Source of the DNA: Candidatus Uhrbacteria bacterium CG_4_9_14_3_um_filter_36_7
Lineage (GTDB): Bacteria; Patescibacteriota; Patescibacteriia; UBA9934; GWF2-40-263
DNA: 14,612 nucleotides
Assembly (NCBI GenBank): GCA_002791255.1
Contig: PFWS01000017.1
Location: 1-14,612 of the forward strand
Direction of reading: 5' to 3'
Shown here: in pieces, positions 1 through 6,824 of the stretch
Layout of the letters: every line of letters starts with the position of its first letter
How positions within the stretch are numbered: position 1 is the first letter of the stretch
Translations under genes and position numbers: made by a program
The notes under the pieces: generated by a model
Told to the model about the DNA's origin: nothing
Database searches by the model: none
The model's input: only the letters and a program-made list of their open reading frames with translations

Positions 1-1297
1 TAAAGAAAAAATTGATACAGGAGAAGGATATCCAGCAGATTATATTTCTGAAGCCATTGATCAAACTCGCGGGTGGTTCTATACCTTGCTTGCGGTTGCG
101 ACTTTACTTGAAAAAGAACGCCCGTTTAAACACGTGGTTTGTCTTGGACATGTGCTTGATACAAAAGGCAAAAAAATGAGTAAATCACTTGGAAATATTA
201 TTGATCCATTTGCCATGATGGAAAAGTATGGAGCTGATGCTGTGCGTTGGTATATGTATACCATTAATCAACCAGGCGAATCAAAACGGTTTGATGAAAA
301 AGCTCTAGATGACATGGTTAAAAAAGTTTTTTTGATTCTATGGAATGTTTATACGTTTTATGAAATGTTCGCAGGTTCTTCTGTCTCGAACACTCTCCGC
401 TCTCCTATCTCTACTCTCCGACCCACTCACCTTCTTGATCGTTGGATCCTTTCAAGACTCCACAGCCTTGTTAAACAGACCACCGACGATCTCGAATCCT
501 ATAAAATTATTGAACCAGCGCGTGCTATTGCAGAATTTATTAATGATTTATCAACATGGTATTTACGAAGAAGCCGCGATCGTTTTAAGGGTGAAGATGA
601 ACAAGATAAACAGTTAGCTCTTAATACACTTAGAGAATGTCTTTTAAGCACTGTTCAACTCATGGCTCCTTTCACCCCATTTTTATCTGAACATTTATAT
701 CTAAAACTTGGTGGTCAAAATGAATCAGTTCATTTAGAGGCATGGCCATTATATAAAGAAGAATTTTTAGATGGGGTTCTTATTGAAAGAATGGGAAAAA
801 CCCGCTCGATTATTTCCCGTTTGCTTGAGCGTCGTCTTGAAGTTGGTATTCCTGTTCGTCAGGTTCTTTCGCAAGCAAAGATTTTTTTACCAAAAGAAAA
901 TAGTCTACTTGAAAAAACAAGCGATCAGGAGGCCTTTATTGATTTAATAAAAGATGAAGCAAATATAAAAGAAATTGTTTTAGAATGTGGTGATGATTAT
1001 AAAGTTGAGCTTGATATAAATTTAACACCCGAGCTTATTCGGGAAGGGACTATTCGGGAACTTACACGTCGTATTAATACAATGCGAAAAGATGCCGGGC
1101 TTACTATTGAAGATCGCATCGAATTATTTCTTCAAACAGATGAAGAAGAAGTTAAAATAGCTCTTGAAGAGCACAGACAAACATTTTTAAATGGCGTACT
1201 TGCGACTACTCTTCGCATGGAAGGTGAGGCACCTGATGGCTCACAAGCCATGCGCACAAATGATTTTGATTTAATTATTGGTATTGAAAAAAAATAA
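1..1297 (+). CDS. ileS: Isoleucyl-tRNA synthetase, C-terminal part (5' end outside window)
   Basis: Partial class I aminoacyl-tRNA synthetase that charges tRNA-Ile with isoleucine in the cytoplasm. The frame is already open at base 2, so the gene enters from the left edge and the internal ATG at 86 is not its start. Visible are the end of the catalytic fold (DQTRGWFYTL near bases 60-95), the class I signature KMSKSLGN near 173-196, then the anticodon-binding helical domain containing LDRWILSRL and WYLRRSRDRFKG. The form PADYISEAIDQTRGWFYTL and the later VELDINLTPELIREGTIREL resemble the archaeal/eukaryotic-like (type 2) IleRS rather than the E. coli type, and no C-terminal Cys4 zinc finger is present: a single Cys occurs in the tail. 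A short CT-rich stretch near 380-435 looks inserted. The stop TAA at 1295-1297 lies just before the next gene. Confidence 0.95.
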   Translation, partial: KEKIDTGEGYPADYISEAIDQTRGWFYTLLAVATLLEKERPFKHVVCLGHVLDTKGKKMSKSLGNIIDPFAMMEKYGADAVRWYMYTINQPGESKRFDEKALDDMVKKVFLILWNVYTFYEMFAGSSVSNTLRSPISTLRPTHLLDRWILSRLHSLVKQTTDDLESYKIIEPARAIAEFINDLSTWYLRRSRDRFKGEDEQDKQLALNTLRECLLSTVQLMAPFTPFLSEHLYLKLGGQNESVHLEAWPLYKEEFLDGVLIERMGKTRSIISRLLERRLEVGIPVRQVLSQAKIFLPKENSLLEKTSDQEAFIDLIKDEANIKEIVLECGDDYKVELDINLTPELIREGTIRELTRRINTMRKDAGLTIEDRIELFLQTDEEEVKIALEEHRQTFLNGVLATTLRMEGEAPDGSQAMRTNDFDLIIGIEKK

Positions 1298-1301
1298 TTA
1301 T

Positions 1302-2168
1302 ATGTCCGTGGCAGCTAAGAAAAGATTATTGGTGGTTCCGGCTAATGATGCTGAGGCAGCCATGATCATTGCGCTTGCCAGAGCCTTAAAATTACCTTTA
1401 TGGATTTCTTCTCAACCACATGGATCAAATTTAGATCAAGAAAAAGGACTGGTAAAAAAAATAAAACAAGAGGGCTTAAAAGAGGTTTTTATTGTTGAAA
1501 TGCCTGGAATCAAAACCGAGAAAAAAATTAGATCACTTGGAGCAAAACTTTATATTATTGATCATCATCATTATACAAATTTAAATCGGGCTCATGATTC
1601 AGAAACAGGGAAGCTCTTGCCATCTTCTCTTGAACAGTTTTTATTTTTTTTTCGTCTTTCAGATAAACGACTTCAAGCCTTAGGTTTTGATCCGCGCCAA
1701 GTTCGAGCAATAGGTATTATGGATCGAGGATTTATTTGGGCGCTTGAACAAGAGGGATATTCCTGGAAAGAAATTCGTTCTATTATTGTTTTTGAACGGA
1801 AACTTCTTAAAGAAATAGGTATTTATGATAAAGAAAAAGAAAAAGAACGAGAACGTGTTGCAATGGAGGCTTGGGAAAAACATACGGTCTGGGACAGGTT
1901 TTGTATCGTAAAAAATCCAACAAACCTTTCTATTCGAAGTGAATTATCTCTTTTGATTGGTCTTTCATTAAAACATCGCACAAGCCTTATCTTATACGAA
2001 CCTAAACGTCGAGCAATTTATGTTCAAGATTGCCCTTATGGCATGGTTTTGTTTGAAAAATTTGGTGGATTTACTTTTGGTATGGATCTAAACTGGGGTT
2101 ACAAGAAAGAAAAAAATGGAAAAACAATTAGACTTTTGGATGTAAAACGAGTTTTAAAAAAAATATAG
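1302..2168 (+). CDS. Degenerate DHH-family phosphoesterase-like protein
   Basis: Predicted 288-residue cytoplasmic protein with the outline of a DHH phosphoesterase (RecJ/NrnA/GdpP superfamily). Candidate motif III is clear: LYIIDHHHY, with D87, H88 and H89. Motif I appears as NDAEAA (D16, E18), where the family normally has D-x-D. Motif II appears as VFIVEMPG (E66), normally an Asp. A later AIGIMDRG (D141) may supply the fourth acidic ligand. The C-terminal EKFGGFTFGMD could be a remnant of the substrate-binding DHHA1 region. The chosen ATG at 1302 leaves 4 bases after ileS; an in-frame TTG at 1278 would overlap ileS and add eight mostly Lys/Asn residues, so it is less likely. No Shine-Dalgarno is visible. 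The HD-domain gene follows after 7 bases, suggesting joint expression. Family fold is moderately supported; activity and substrate are unknown. Confidence 0.6.
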   Translation: MSVAAKKRLLVVPANDAEAAMIIALARALKLPLWISSQPHGSNLDQEKGLVKKIKQEGLKEVFIVEMPGIKTEKKIRSLGAKLYIIDHHHYTNLNRAHDSETGKLLPSSLEQFLFFFRLSDKRLQALGFDPRQVRAIGIMDRGFIWALEQEGYSWKEIRSIIVFERKLLKEIGIYDKEKEKERERVAMEAWEKHTVWDRFCIVKNPTNLSIRSELSLLIGLSLKHRTSLILYEPKRRAIYVQDCPYGMVLFEKFGGFTFGMDLNWGYKKEKNGKTIRLLDVKRVLKKI

Positions 2169-2175
2169 AGAAACT

Positions 2176-3384
2176 ATGTGGCGTTATGAATTTTATTCTG
2201 AAAATAGAGAAACCATTTTTCTTGATGAACTCATGGTAAAAACAAAAGAAGATATTCTTCTTCAAAAAAAAGCTCAAGAGACCCTTGATCAATTTTTATC
2301 TGTGCCGCAGATGAGATCTTTGTATGAAATACCACAAACACCAGTTTTTCATGCAGAAGGTCCATTTGTGAAAGATCATTTAAAACTCATGCTTGTAAGT
2401 TTGTTTGCTATTTTGGAAGGAAAAATTATTTTACGAGATATTGAAGAGCTCGCACGGTTAAAAGGTTTTGAGGGAGAAATAGAAGAAATGCAAGAGACAA
2501 TTTGTGAACAAGCAGCCACCCTTGAATGTTTTATTCTTTGTCATGATTTGGGAAAAGCTCTAACAATTAGCTTTAAAGCACGGCCAGGTTCTGATGGTGA
2601 TTCACTTGGATTTCAAAGCCCTTGGGTAGATTTATGGCATCCATCTTGTAAAAACTCAAAACAACAAATGCTCTTAAAAAAATATCAAGAGCTTTATCAA
2701 AAATTTGCTGATGAACGACCACAACTTCACCCAATGGATTGCCAAGCTGAATTTTTTTCTGCGTATCAGATTGATATCCATTATCATGGACACGCTCATG
2801 CCATTTTTCATCCTAATTTTGTTTCGACCATAAGTCAGGTAACCGAGTCAAGACGTTTATCTTCTCAAAAATGTGATGAACTTATGTCTCTTATTGCTTT
2901 GCACTTAGAGCCGTTATATCAGTTTGAATCAAAAGTAAATACAAATACCTTTGAACACCTTGTTTCCTATGCAAAAAAACATGGTCATGATGCAGATGAT
3001 TTTTTGGATCTTTTGCAAGCAGCAGTTTTATTAGATGCGGTTTTTGGTTCCATGCGACGTGATGCACACAGAAGCTGGCATGAGAGTAGTGTAATCACAT
3101 ATTTTTTACGCTCAGAATATTTAACCATCCCAGGTAAACAAGAAGAACGTATTCATTTGCGAGAACAAAAACAAAAAGAACGTTTGCAAGAACGCTTTCG
3201 ATTTTTTGAACTGGATGGCAATTCCATTATGAGCTTACTTAAAATGTCACCAGGTGTTTCTTTTGGAACTGTTTTGCATCAGATTCAAGATGCAGCTATT
3301 GGAAAAGGAACCTTGCCAGATCTTTCAGACGATGTGAGGCGCGAAATTGAACGTCGTATCACTTTGTTTCGTTTTACTAAGTAA
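2176..3384 (+). CDS. HD-domain protein, putative metal-dependent phosphohydrolase
   Basis: Predicted 402-residue soluble protein. It carries an HD-superfamily signature: an early His-rich segment FHAEGPFVKDH (H59, H68), then LCHDLGKA (H123, D124, K127), which is the typical HD doublet followed by G-K. A further His cluster, HYHGHAHAIFHPNF (roughly residues 208-221), could complete the metal site, as in other HD phosphohydrolases. The C-terminal third is helical and charged (REQKQKERLQERFRFF). No signal peptide or membrane segment is seen. The ATG at 2176 lies 7 bases after the DHH-like gene, and ruvA follows after 5 bases. HD proteins cleave phosphoester bonds in nucleotides, (p)ppGpp, cyclic dinucleotides or nucleic acids; which of these applies cannot be told from the sequence. 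Being paired with a DHH-like gene suggests nucleotide or RNA turnover, but that is inference. Confidence 0.7.
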   Translation: MWRYEFYSENRETIFLDELMVKTKEDILLQKKAQETLDQFLSVPQMRSLYEIPQTPVFHAEGPFVKDHLKLMLVSLFAILEGKIILRDIEELARLKGFEGEIEEMQETICEQAATLECFILCHDLGKALTISFKARPGSDGDSLGFQSPWVDLWHPSCKNSKQQMLLKKYQELYQKFADERPQLHPMDCQAEFFSAYQIDIHYHGHAHAIFHPNFVSTISQVTESRRLSSQKCDELMSLIALHLEPLYQFESKVNTNTFEHLVSYAKKHGHDADDFLDLLQAAVLLDAVFGSMRRDAHRSWHESSVITYFLRSEYLTIPGKQEERIHLREQKQKERLQERFRFFELDGNSIMSLLKMSPGVSFGTVLHQIQDAAIGKGTLPDLSDDVRREIERRITLFRFTK

Positions 3385-3389
3385 TTCTT

Positions 3390-3935
3390 ATGATTTCTTC
3401 CCTCTCAGGCCTTATAACTCACCATGGAAAAGGATTTCTTTTTTTAGAAGTTCAAGGTATTGGTTACCAAATTTTTTTACCAGATGAACATGTAAAAGAT
3501 TTTTCCGGACCAATGACTTTATATATACACGAAGTGATTCGTGAAAACGAACATGAGTTATTTGGCTTTACTTCAATTACTGCTCTTGAACTTTTTTGGA
3601 AGCTTTTAGTGGTTCCAGGAGTAGGGCCTCGTGTGGCTCAAAAAATTATTTTTGCGGGCGAACTTGCAAAAGTAAAAGAATCAATTACAAACGGATCTGT
3701 CGATTTTTTAACCCATATTCCGGGAGTAGGAAAAAAAACCGCCCAGAAAATTATTTTAGAACTTAAGGGCACACTTGAAGATGAATTAACTCAGTCTTCA
3801 TTTGATGAGGAAGCTCTTCAAGCTCTTATGAATCTTGGTTATCGTCGTCGTGAGGTCGAACAGGTTCTTTCAAGCGTTGAGGCGACTAATACAGATGATT
3901 GTATTCGTGAAGCCTTAAGGCTTCTTGCGCGTTAA
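3390..3935 (+). CDS. ruvA: Holliday junction branch migration complex subunit RuvA
   Basis: RuvA is the tetrameric DNA-binding subunit that holds the four-way Holliday junction and loads the RuvB motor during recombination and repair. The 181-residue product has the three expected domains. An N-terminal OB-fold begins MISSLSGLITHHGKGFLFLE. An acidic-pin region follows (RENEHELFGF, E52 and E54). The two helix-hairpin-helix motifs are VVPGVGPRVAQKI (about residues 74-86) and HIPGVGKKTAQKI (about 109-121). The C-terminal RuvB-binding domain III includes EALQALMNLGYRRREVEQVL. The length is slightly under the usual 190-205 residues. It starts 5 bases after the HD gene and ends 3 bases before the FemAB gene. 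ruvB and ruvC are not in this window. Confidence 0.95.
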   Translation: MISSLSGLITHHGKGFLFLEVQGIGYQIFLPDEHVKDFSGPMTLYIHEVIRENEHELFGFTSITALELFWKLLVVPGVGPRVAQKIIFAGELAKVKESITNGSVDFLTHIPGVGKKTAQKIILELKGTLEDELTQSSFDEEALQALMNLGYRRREVEQVLSSVEATNTDDCIREALRLLAR

Positions 3936-3938
3936 TCT

Positions 3939-4949
3939 ATGTATATTCAAGAAATACAAGAATTAGAAACATGGGAAAATTTTGTAAAGACACATGGACC
4001 ACGATCTGGTTCTTTTTTACACGCCTGGGATTGGGGTCAGTTTCAAATATCAGTTGGTAAACAAGTAAAAAGACTTGGTTTTTATCAAAATGATGAGCTA
4101 ATCGGCATCATTCAAGTGATTAAATTTTTACTTCCTTTTAAGCAATATTATTTTTTTTGTCCAAGAGGACCTATTTTTTCCTCAGAACTTTTAGAAAATA
4201 AAGAACTATTTAAAAATGTCATGCAACAAATTCAAGAAAAACTTGGTGGTCTTTTTTTTCGTTTTGAATGTACACAGACTAATTTAATAGAAGCTAAACA
4301 CAAACATATTCATAAGACACTTGATATTCATCCGCACACCACCCTCCTTTTAAACCTTCATAACCAAGAAGAATTTATACGATCACAAATGCACCCAAAG
4401 ACACGTTATAATATTTCACTCGCACGTCGCAGGGGAGTAACTGTGAAATTTCAAGTAGTAAGATTTGAAGAAGCGTGGCCTTTGTTTGAACAAACTGCTA
4501 AACGAGATAATTTTCGGTTGCATGAGTCAATGTATTATAAAAAAATGTTGACTCAACTTGACGGAGGTGACAAAAATGGTCCCTGTGTCTTTTTGGCGGT
4601 AAGTATATATGAAGACAAGATTGTTGCTACTAATATCATGGTTGATTATCACGGAGTGAGAACTTATCTGCACGGCGCTTCGTCTTACAGTAATCGAAGT
4701 CTTATGGCTCCATATTTATTACACTTTGAACTTATAAAAGATGGCAAAGAAAAAGGAATGCATTCTTATGACTGGTGGGGAATTGCTCCCTTAGAATCTG
4801 GATCCGATCACCCCTGGGCAGGAATTACTCGATTTAAAAAAGGATTTGGCGGAGAGATTGTTTCTTATCCAGGAACGTATGATTTTGTTTTTGACGAGAA
4901 GATGTATTATCTGTATAACCTATTGAGAAAATTGCGCCGGAATTTTTGA
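3939..4949 (+). CDS. FemAB-family peptidoglycan bridge peptidyltransferase
   Basis: Member of the FemABX family (GNAT-like fold), which uses aminoacyl-tRNA to add amino acids to the stem peptide of lipid II on the cytoplasmic face of the membrane, forming the peptidoglycan interpeptide bridge. The 336-residue sequence shows an N-terminal part with FLHAWDWGQFQ, the family-typical basic segment HPKTRYNISLARRRGV (about residues 152-167), and a C-terminal core with YDWWGIAP, then GITRFKKGFGGE, ending in the common YPGTYDFVFD. No membrane segment or signal peptide is present, as expected. The start ATG at 3939 follows the ruvA stop after 3 bases and no ribosome binding site is obvious. Which amino acid is added cannot be predicted. 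The family also contains other aminoacyl-tRNA-dependent transferases and FemAB-like acetyltransferases. Confidence 0.85.
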   Translation: MYIQEIQELETWENFVKTHGPRSGSFLHAWDWGQFQISVGKQVKRLGFYQNDELIGIIQVIKFLLPFKQYYFFCPRGPIFSSELLENKELFKNVMQQIQEKLGGLFFRFECTQTNLIEAKHKHIHKTLDIHPHTTLLLNLHNQEEFIRSQMHPKTRYNISLARRRGVTVKFQVVRFEEAWPLFEQTAKRDNFRLHESMYYKKMLTQLDGGDKNGPCVFLAVSIYEDKIVATNIMVDYHGVRTYLHGASSYSNRSLMAPYLLHFELIKDGKEKGMHSYDWWGIAPLESGSDHPWAGITRFKKGFGGEIVSYPGTYDFVFDEKMYYLYNLLRKLRRNF

Positions 4950-5020
4950 AATTTGTATTCCTACGGATGTGCGAATCCAAGTCGAAAATTATTCCAGTTC
5001 TTTATTTTTTTCTTTCACAT

Positions 5021-5098
5021 GCGCCCGTCGCTTAGCTTGGATAAAGCGTTGGCCTCCGGAGCCGAAGATCGCAGGTTCAAATCCTGCCGGGCGCACCA
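5021..5098 (+). tRNA. tRNA-Arg (anticodon CCG)
   Basis: The sequence folds as a full cloverleaf. The acceptor stem GCGCCCG pairs with CGGGCGC, followed by discriminator A and an encoded CCA at 5096-5098. The D stem is GCTT/AAGC with a 10-base loop containing GG. The anticodon stem TTGGC/GCCGA (one T-G pair) encloses CTCCGGA, giving anticodon CCG at 5056-5058. The variable loop has 5 bases, and the T arm is GCAGG-TTCAAAT-CCTGC. It reads the Arg codon CGG. It sits between the FemAB gene and fpg on the same strand, and no separate promoter stands out, so it may be processed from the operon transcript. Confidence 0.95.
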
Positions 5099-5135
5099 CC
5101 CATTGTTTTGTGTAAACTTTATAACTATATGTTTT

Positions 5136-5975
5136 ATGCCCGAGCTTCCAGAAGTCGAGACTGTAAAAAATCAATTAGCAGAAAAAATTGTCGGAAAGAA
5201 AATAGAAAATGTTGATATTCGATTACCTAAAATGGTAAGGGGTGTAACGCCTGCTGGTTTTAAGAAAAAAGTGACCGGTGCCAAAATAACAAAAGTTAGC
5301 CGTCGGGCTAAATTTTTAATTATTGAACTCAATAATAATTATGCTTTGGTAATTCATCTTAAAATGACTGGCCAGCTTATTTATATTAAAAAAATTAAAT
5401 TTCAAGAAGAATTATTAAAAAAACACAGTCATATTATTTACTATTTTGATGATGGAAGCATATTCCTTCATAATGACATGCGACAGTTTGGGTATGTTCG
5501 ATTATTAGAAAAAGATGAATTAGGCTCATTTTTTACAACATTTAAAATTGGTCCTGAGCCACTTGAGAGAAGTTTTAGTTTAAATAAGTTTAAGACACTG
5601 TTAGCGACAAAACCACGTCTTAAAATTAAACCGCTTTTAATGGATCAGACCTTTTTGGCTGGAATTGGTAACCTTTATGCTCAGGAGGCTTGTTGGCATG
5701 CAAAAATTTTACCCAATAGATTTGTAAAAAGTTTGAAAGAAAAAGAAATAGAATGTTTATATACAAGTTTAAGAAATATATTAAGAGAAGCAATTAAATG
5801 TAAGGGTTCAACAGTTGATACGTATGTTGATGCAAATGATGAACCTGGGGATTATGTGAAAAAAATAAAAGTATACAGTCGAGAACATCAAACCTGTTTA
5901 CGCTGCGGGGAAAAAATTATTAAAATTATTTTATCCGGACGAGGAACTTGTTATTGTCCCAATTGTCAAAAATAA
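5136..5975 (+). CDS. mutM: Formamidopyrimidine-DNA glycosylase (Fpg/MutM)
   Basis: Bifunctional DNA repair enzyme that removes oxidised purines such as 8-oxoguanine and nicks the abasic site by beta/delta elimination. The start is fixed by biology: the mature enzyme needs Pro at position 2, and the ATG at 5136 gives MPELPEVETV, with catalytic P2 and E3. A longer frame opening at 4953 would run through the tRNA and is rejected. Also visible are the conserved lysine in RRAKFLII (K59), HLKMTGQL, NDMRQFGYVRL (R116 and F118, matching the intercalation loop), and the helix-two-turn-helix segment LAGIGNLYAQEACWHAKILP. A C-terminal zinc finger is formed by C254, C257, C274 and C277, with the DNA-contacting R269 in GRGTCYC. 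The 279-residue length is normal. All catalytic features are intact. Confidence 0.95.
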   Translation: MPELPEVETVKNQLAEKIVGKKIENVDIRLPKMVRGVTPAGFKKKVTGAKITKVSRRAKFLIIELNNNYALVIHLKMTGQLIYIKKIKFQEELLKKHSHIIYYFDDGSIFLHNDMRQFGYVRLLEKDELGSFFTTFKIGPEPLERSFSLNKFKTLLATKPRLKIKPLLMDQTFLAGIGNLYAQEACWHAKILPNRFVKSLKEKEIECLYTSLRNILREAIKCKGSTVDTYVDANDEPGDYVKKIKVYSREHQTCLRCGEKIIKIILSGRGTCYCPNCQK

Positions 5976-6041
5976 TCAGAGGGTAGTTTTATAATGAGAC
6001 AATCAGAATTCCATATAGCCCCAAATTTTATTACTTTAACA
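5976..6041. other. Short convergent spacer between mutM and the DUF134 gene
   Basis: A 66-base AT-rich spacer where the plus-strand mutM and the minus-strand DUF134 gene end towards each other. I see no hairpin with a T-tract that would act as a terminator for either gene, and no coding signal. Confidence 0.5.
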
Positions 6042-6322
6042 TTAAGTATCTTTACAAATACGAATAGCCATACCATCAATTAAGGCTTTAGAAATTTTTT
6101 GATAAGCAGAAGAAATTATTCTTTGAAAAGTGCTTGGCGATGTCTCTATTTTTTTACACACGATTTTTGGTCTAACCGTTCAATGTTTTTTAGACGGAGA
6201 GCCTCTAATTCTTCATGAGTTAATTTGATGATTTCAAGCTGCGAGATAGGAATCCCCTGTGGTTTTAAATATGTAACTTTTAGATCAAATTGCACACGGC
6301 GACAAAGTCGTGGACGAGACAT
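6042..6322 (-). pseudogene. DUF134-family HTH regulator, frame interrupted
   Basis: The ATG at 6322 opens a frame beginning MSRPRLCRRVQFDLKV. This is the start of the DUF134 family (PF02001-type, about 95-100 residues, sigma-70 region-4-like HTH), where members begin MPRPRKCRRV. The frame hits TAG at 6148-6146 after 58 residues. The neighbouring frame then continues with IETSPSTFQRIISSAYQKIS and ends at 6042. The joined product is 93 residues and aligns without gaps to family members (SCVKK + IETSPSTF against the usual ECAEKMNVSRPTF). The break is at seven A's (plus-strand T's at 6149-6155); one more A, or a -1 ribosomal shift, restores it. The 58-residue piece lacks the recognition helix. 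A TATAAT at 6354-6349 could serve a local promoter, with a poor -35. It lies downstream of the DUF5320-like gene, a common partner of DUF134. Pseudogene, assembly error and frameshifting are all possible. Confidence 0.75.
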
Positions 6323-6375
6323 AAATCATTTAAATCTTTGTTAAATTAATTATAATATCTTATGGTCAGCAGAAA

Positions 6376-6410
6376 AATATCTCCGTACCATCGCGTGGTA
6401 CGGAGATATT
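6376..6410 (-). terminator. Perfect 15-bp hairpin, likely intrinsic terminator after the DUF5320 gene
   Basis: The arms 6376-6390 and 6396-6410 are exact reverse complements (15 bp) around the 5-base loop TCGCG. Read on the minus strand, the hairpin starts 11 bases after the DUF5320-like stop and is followed by a T-rich stretch (ATATTTTTCT), fitting a Rho-independent terminator. On the plus strand the T-run TTTTTT at 6416-6421 follows the arm after about five bases, so some bidirectional function is possible. It would separate the DUF5320-like gene from the DUF134 gene. A protein-binding operator is an alternative. Confidence 0.6.
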
Positions 6411-6420
6411 ACGCCATTTT

Positions 6421-6654
6421 TTATTCAGTTTCCTCAAGTTCTTTAAGACGATCTTTAATAATTTGTAACTCTTGTTCAAGCATGGTTTTTTCTTGATCTT
6501 TGCTTAAATGGTTTGACCAAAATAGATGTGGTCTACCAAAGCCGCAGCCTTGACCCCTACTAAAGCAACCACGTTCAATGCTAGATTGGCAAACACCCAT
6601 TTTGCGACCATTAGGACCTATACCCTGAGGGCCTGTTCCATTAAGATTAGGCAT
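6421..6654 (-). CDS. DUF5320-like Cys/Gly-rich small protein
   Basis: Predicted 77-residue protein starting MPNLNGTGPQGIGPNGRKMG. This matches the N-terminal pattern of DUF5320-type miniproteins (MP..dgTGP.G.GP.tGr..g.C). It then has a Cys/Gly/Phe-rich middle (C22, C30, C37; RGQGCGFGRP) and a charged helix from about residue 51 to the end (SKDQEKTMLEQELQ onward) that should form a coiled coil. Family members are commonly found beside DUF134 regulators and NifX/NifB-type (dinitrogenase iron-molybdenum cofactor) proteins. The biochemical role is not known; metal or iron-sulfur binding by the cysteines is a guess. Here it precedes the DUF134 gene on the same strand, with a strong hairpin in between, and has a reasonable promoter upstream. 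No NifX-like gene is in the window. No Shine-Dalgarno is seen before the ATG at 6654. Confidence 0.8.
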   Translation of the reverse strand: MPNLNGTGPQGIGPNGRKMGVCQSSIERGCFSRGQGCGFGRPHLFWSNHLSKDQEKTMLEQELQIIKDRLKELEETE

Positions 6655-6692
6655 ATATTTTTTTATAAAATAATAAAACGACCTTTGTTATG

Positions 6693-6721
6693 AGAATATA
6701 CCCATAATAAATAAAAGTCAA
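6693..6721 (-). promoter_or_regulatory. Candidate promoter of the DUF5320-like gene
   Basis: On the minus strand TTGACT (6721-6716) is followed after exactly 17 bases by TATTCT (6698-6693). This is five of six and four of six matches to the housekeeping -35 and -10 consensus. Transcription would begin near 6686, giving a leader of about 32 bases. The region is very AT-rich, so chance matches are possible. Confidence 0.4.
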
Positions 6722-6796
6722 ATTAAAATTTTGTTTTAAATATTTATAGAAAGAGGGGAAATAGATAATTTTTAAAATAAATTGTGTATAATCTTA

Positions 6797-6824
6797 TTGA
6801 CGATTTAATATAAAAATATATCAT
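6797..6824 (+). promoter_or_regulatory. Candidate promoter of the HTH-murA gene, near-leaderless
   Basis: TTGACG at 6797-6802 (five of six) is separated by 16 bases from TATCAT at 6819-6824 (five of six). The start of transcription would fall around 6830-6832, only a few bases before the ATG at 6834, so the mRNA could be leaderless. A TATAAT at 6787-6792 is another -10 candidate but lacks a good -35. The -10 lies inside the inverted repeat at 6816-6835. Confidence 0.4.

Noticed and set aside
1278..1301. TTG start for the DHH-like gene
   Set aside because: It would overlap ileS and add only KKNN-type residues; the ATG at 1302 directly precedes the recognisable fold.
4947..4949. Possible UGA recoding to glycine as in Gracilibacteria
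   Set aside because: TGA ends the FemAB, DUF4012 and DUF11-like genes at family-appropriate points, so it is a normal stop here.
4953..5135. Upstream extension of the mutM reading frame to a TTG at 4953
   Set aside because: It runs through the complete tRNA-Arg, and Fpg needs Pro at position 2, which only the ATG at 5136 provides.
4989..5174. Minus-strand frame containing RPAGFEPAIFGSGG
   Set aside because: This is the antisense of the tRNA-Arg gene, a familiar type of spurious protein prediction.
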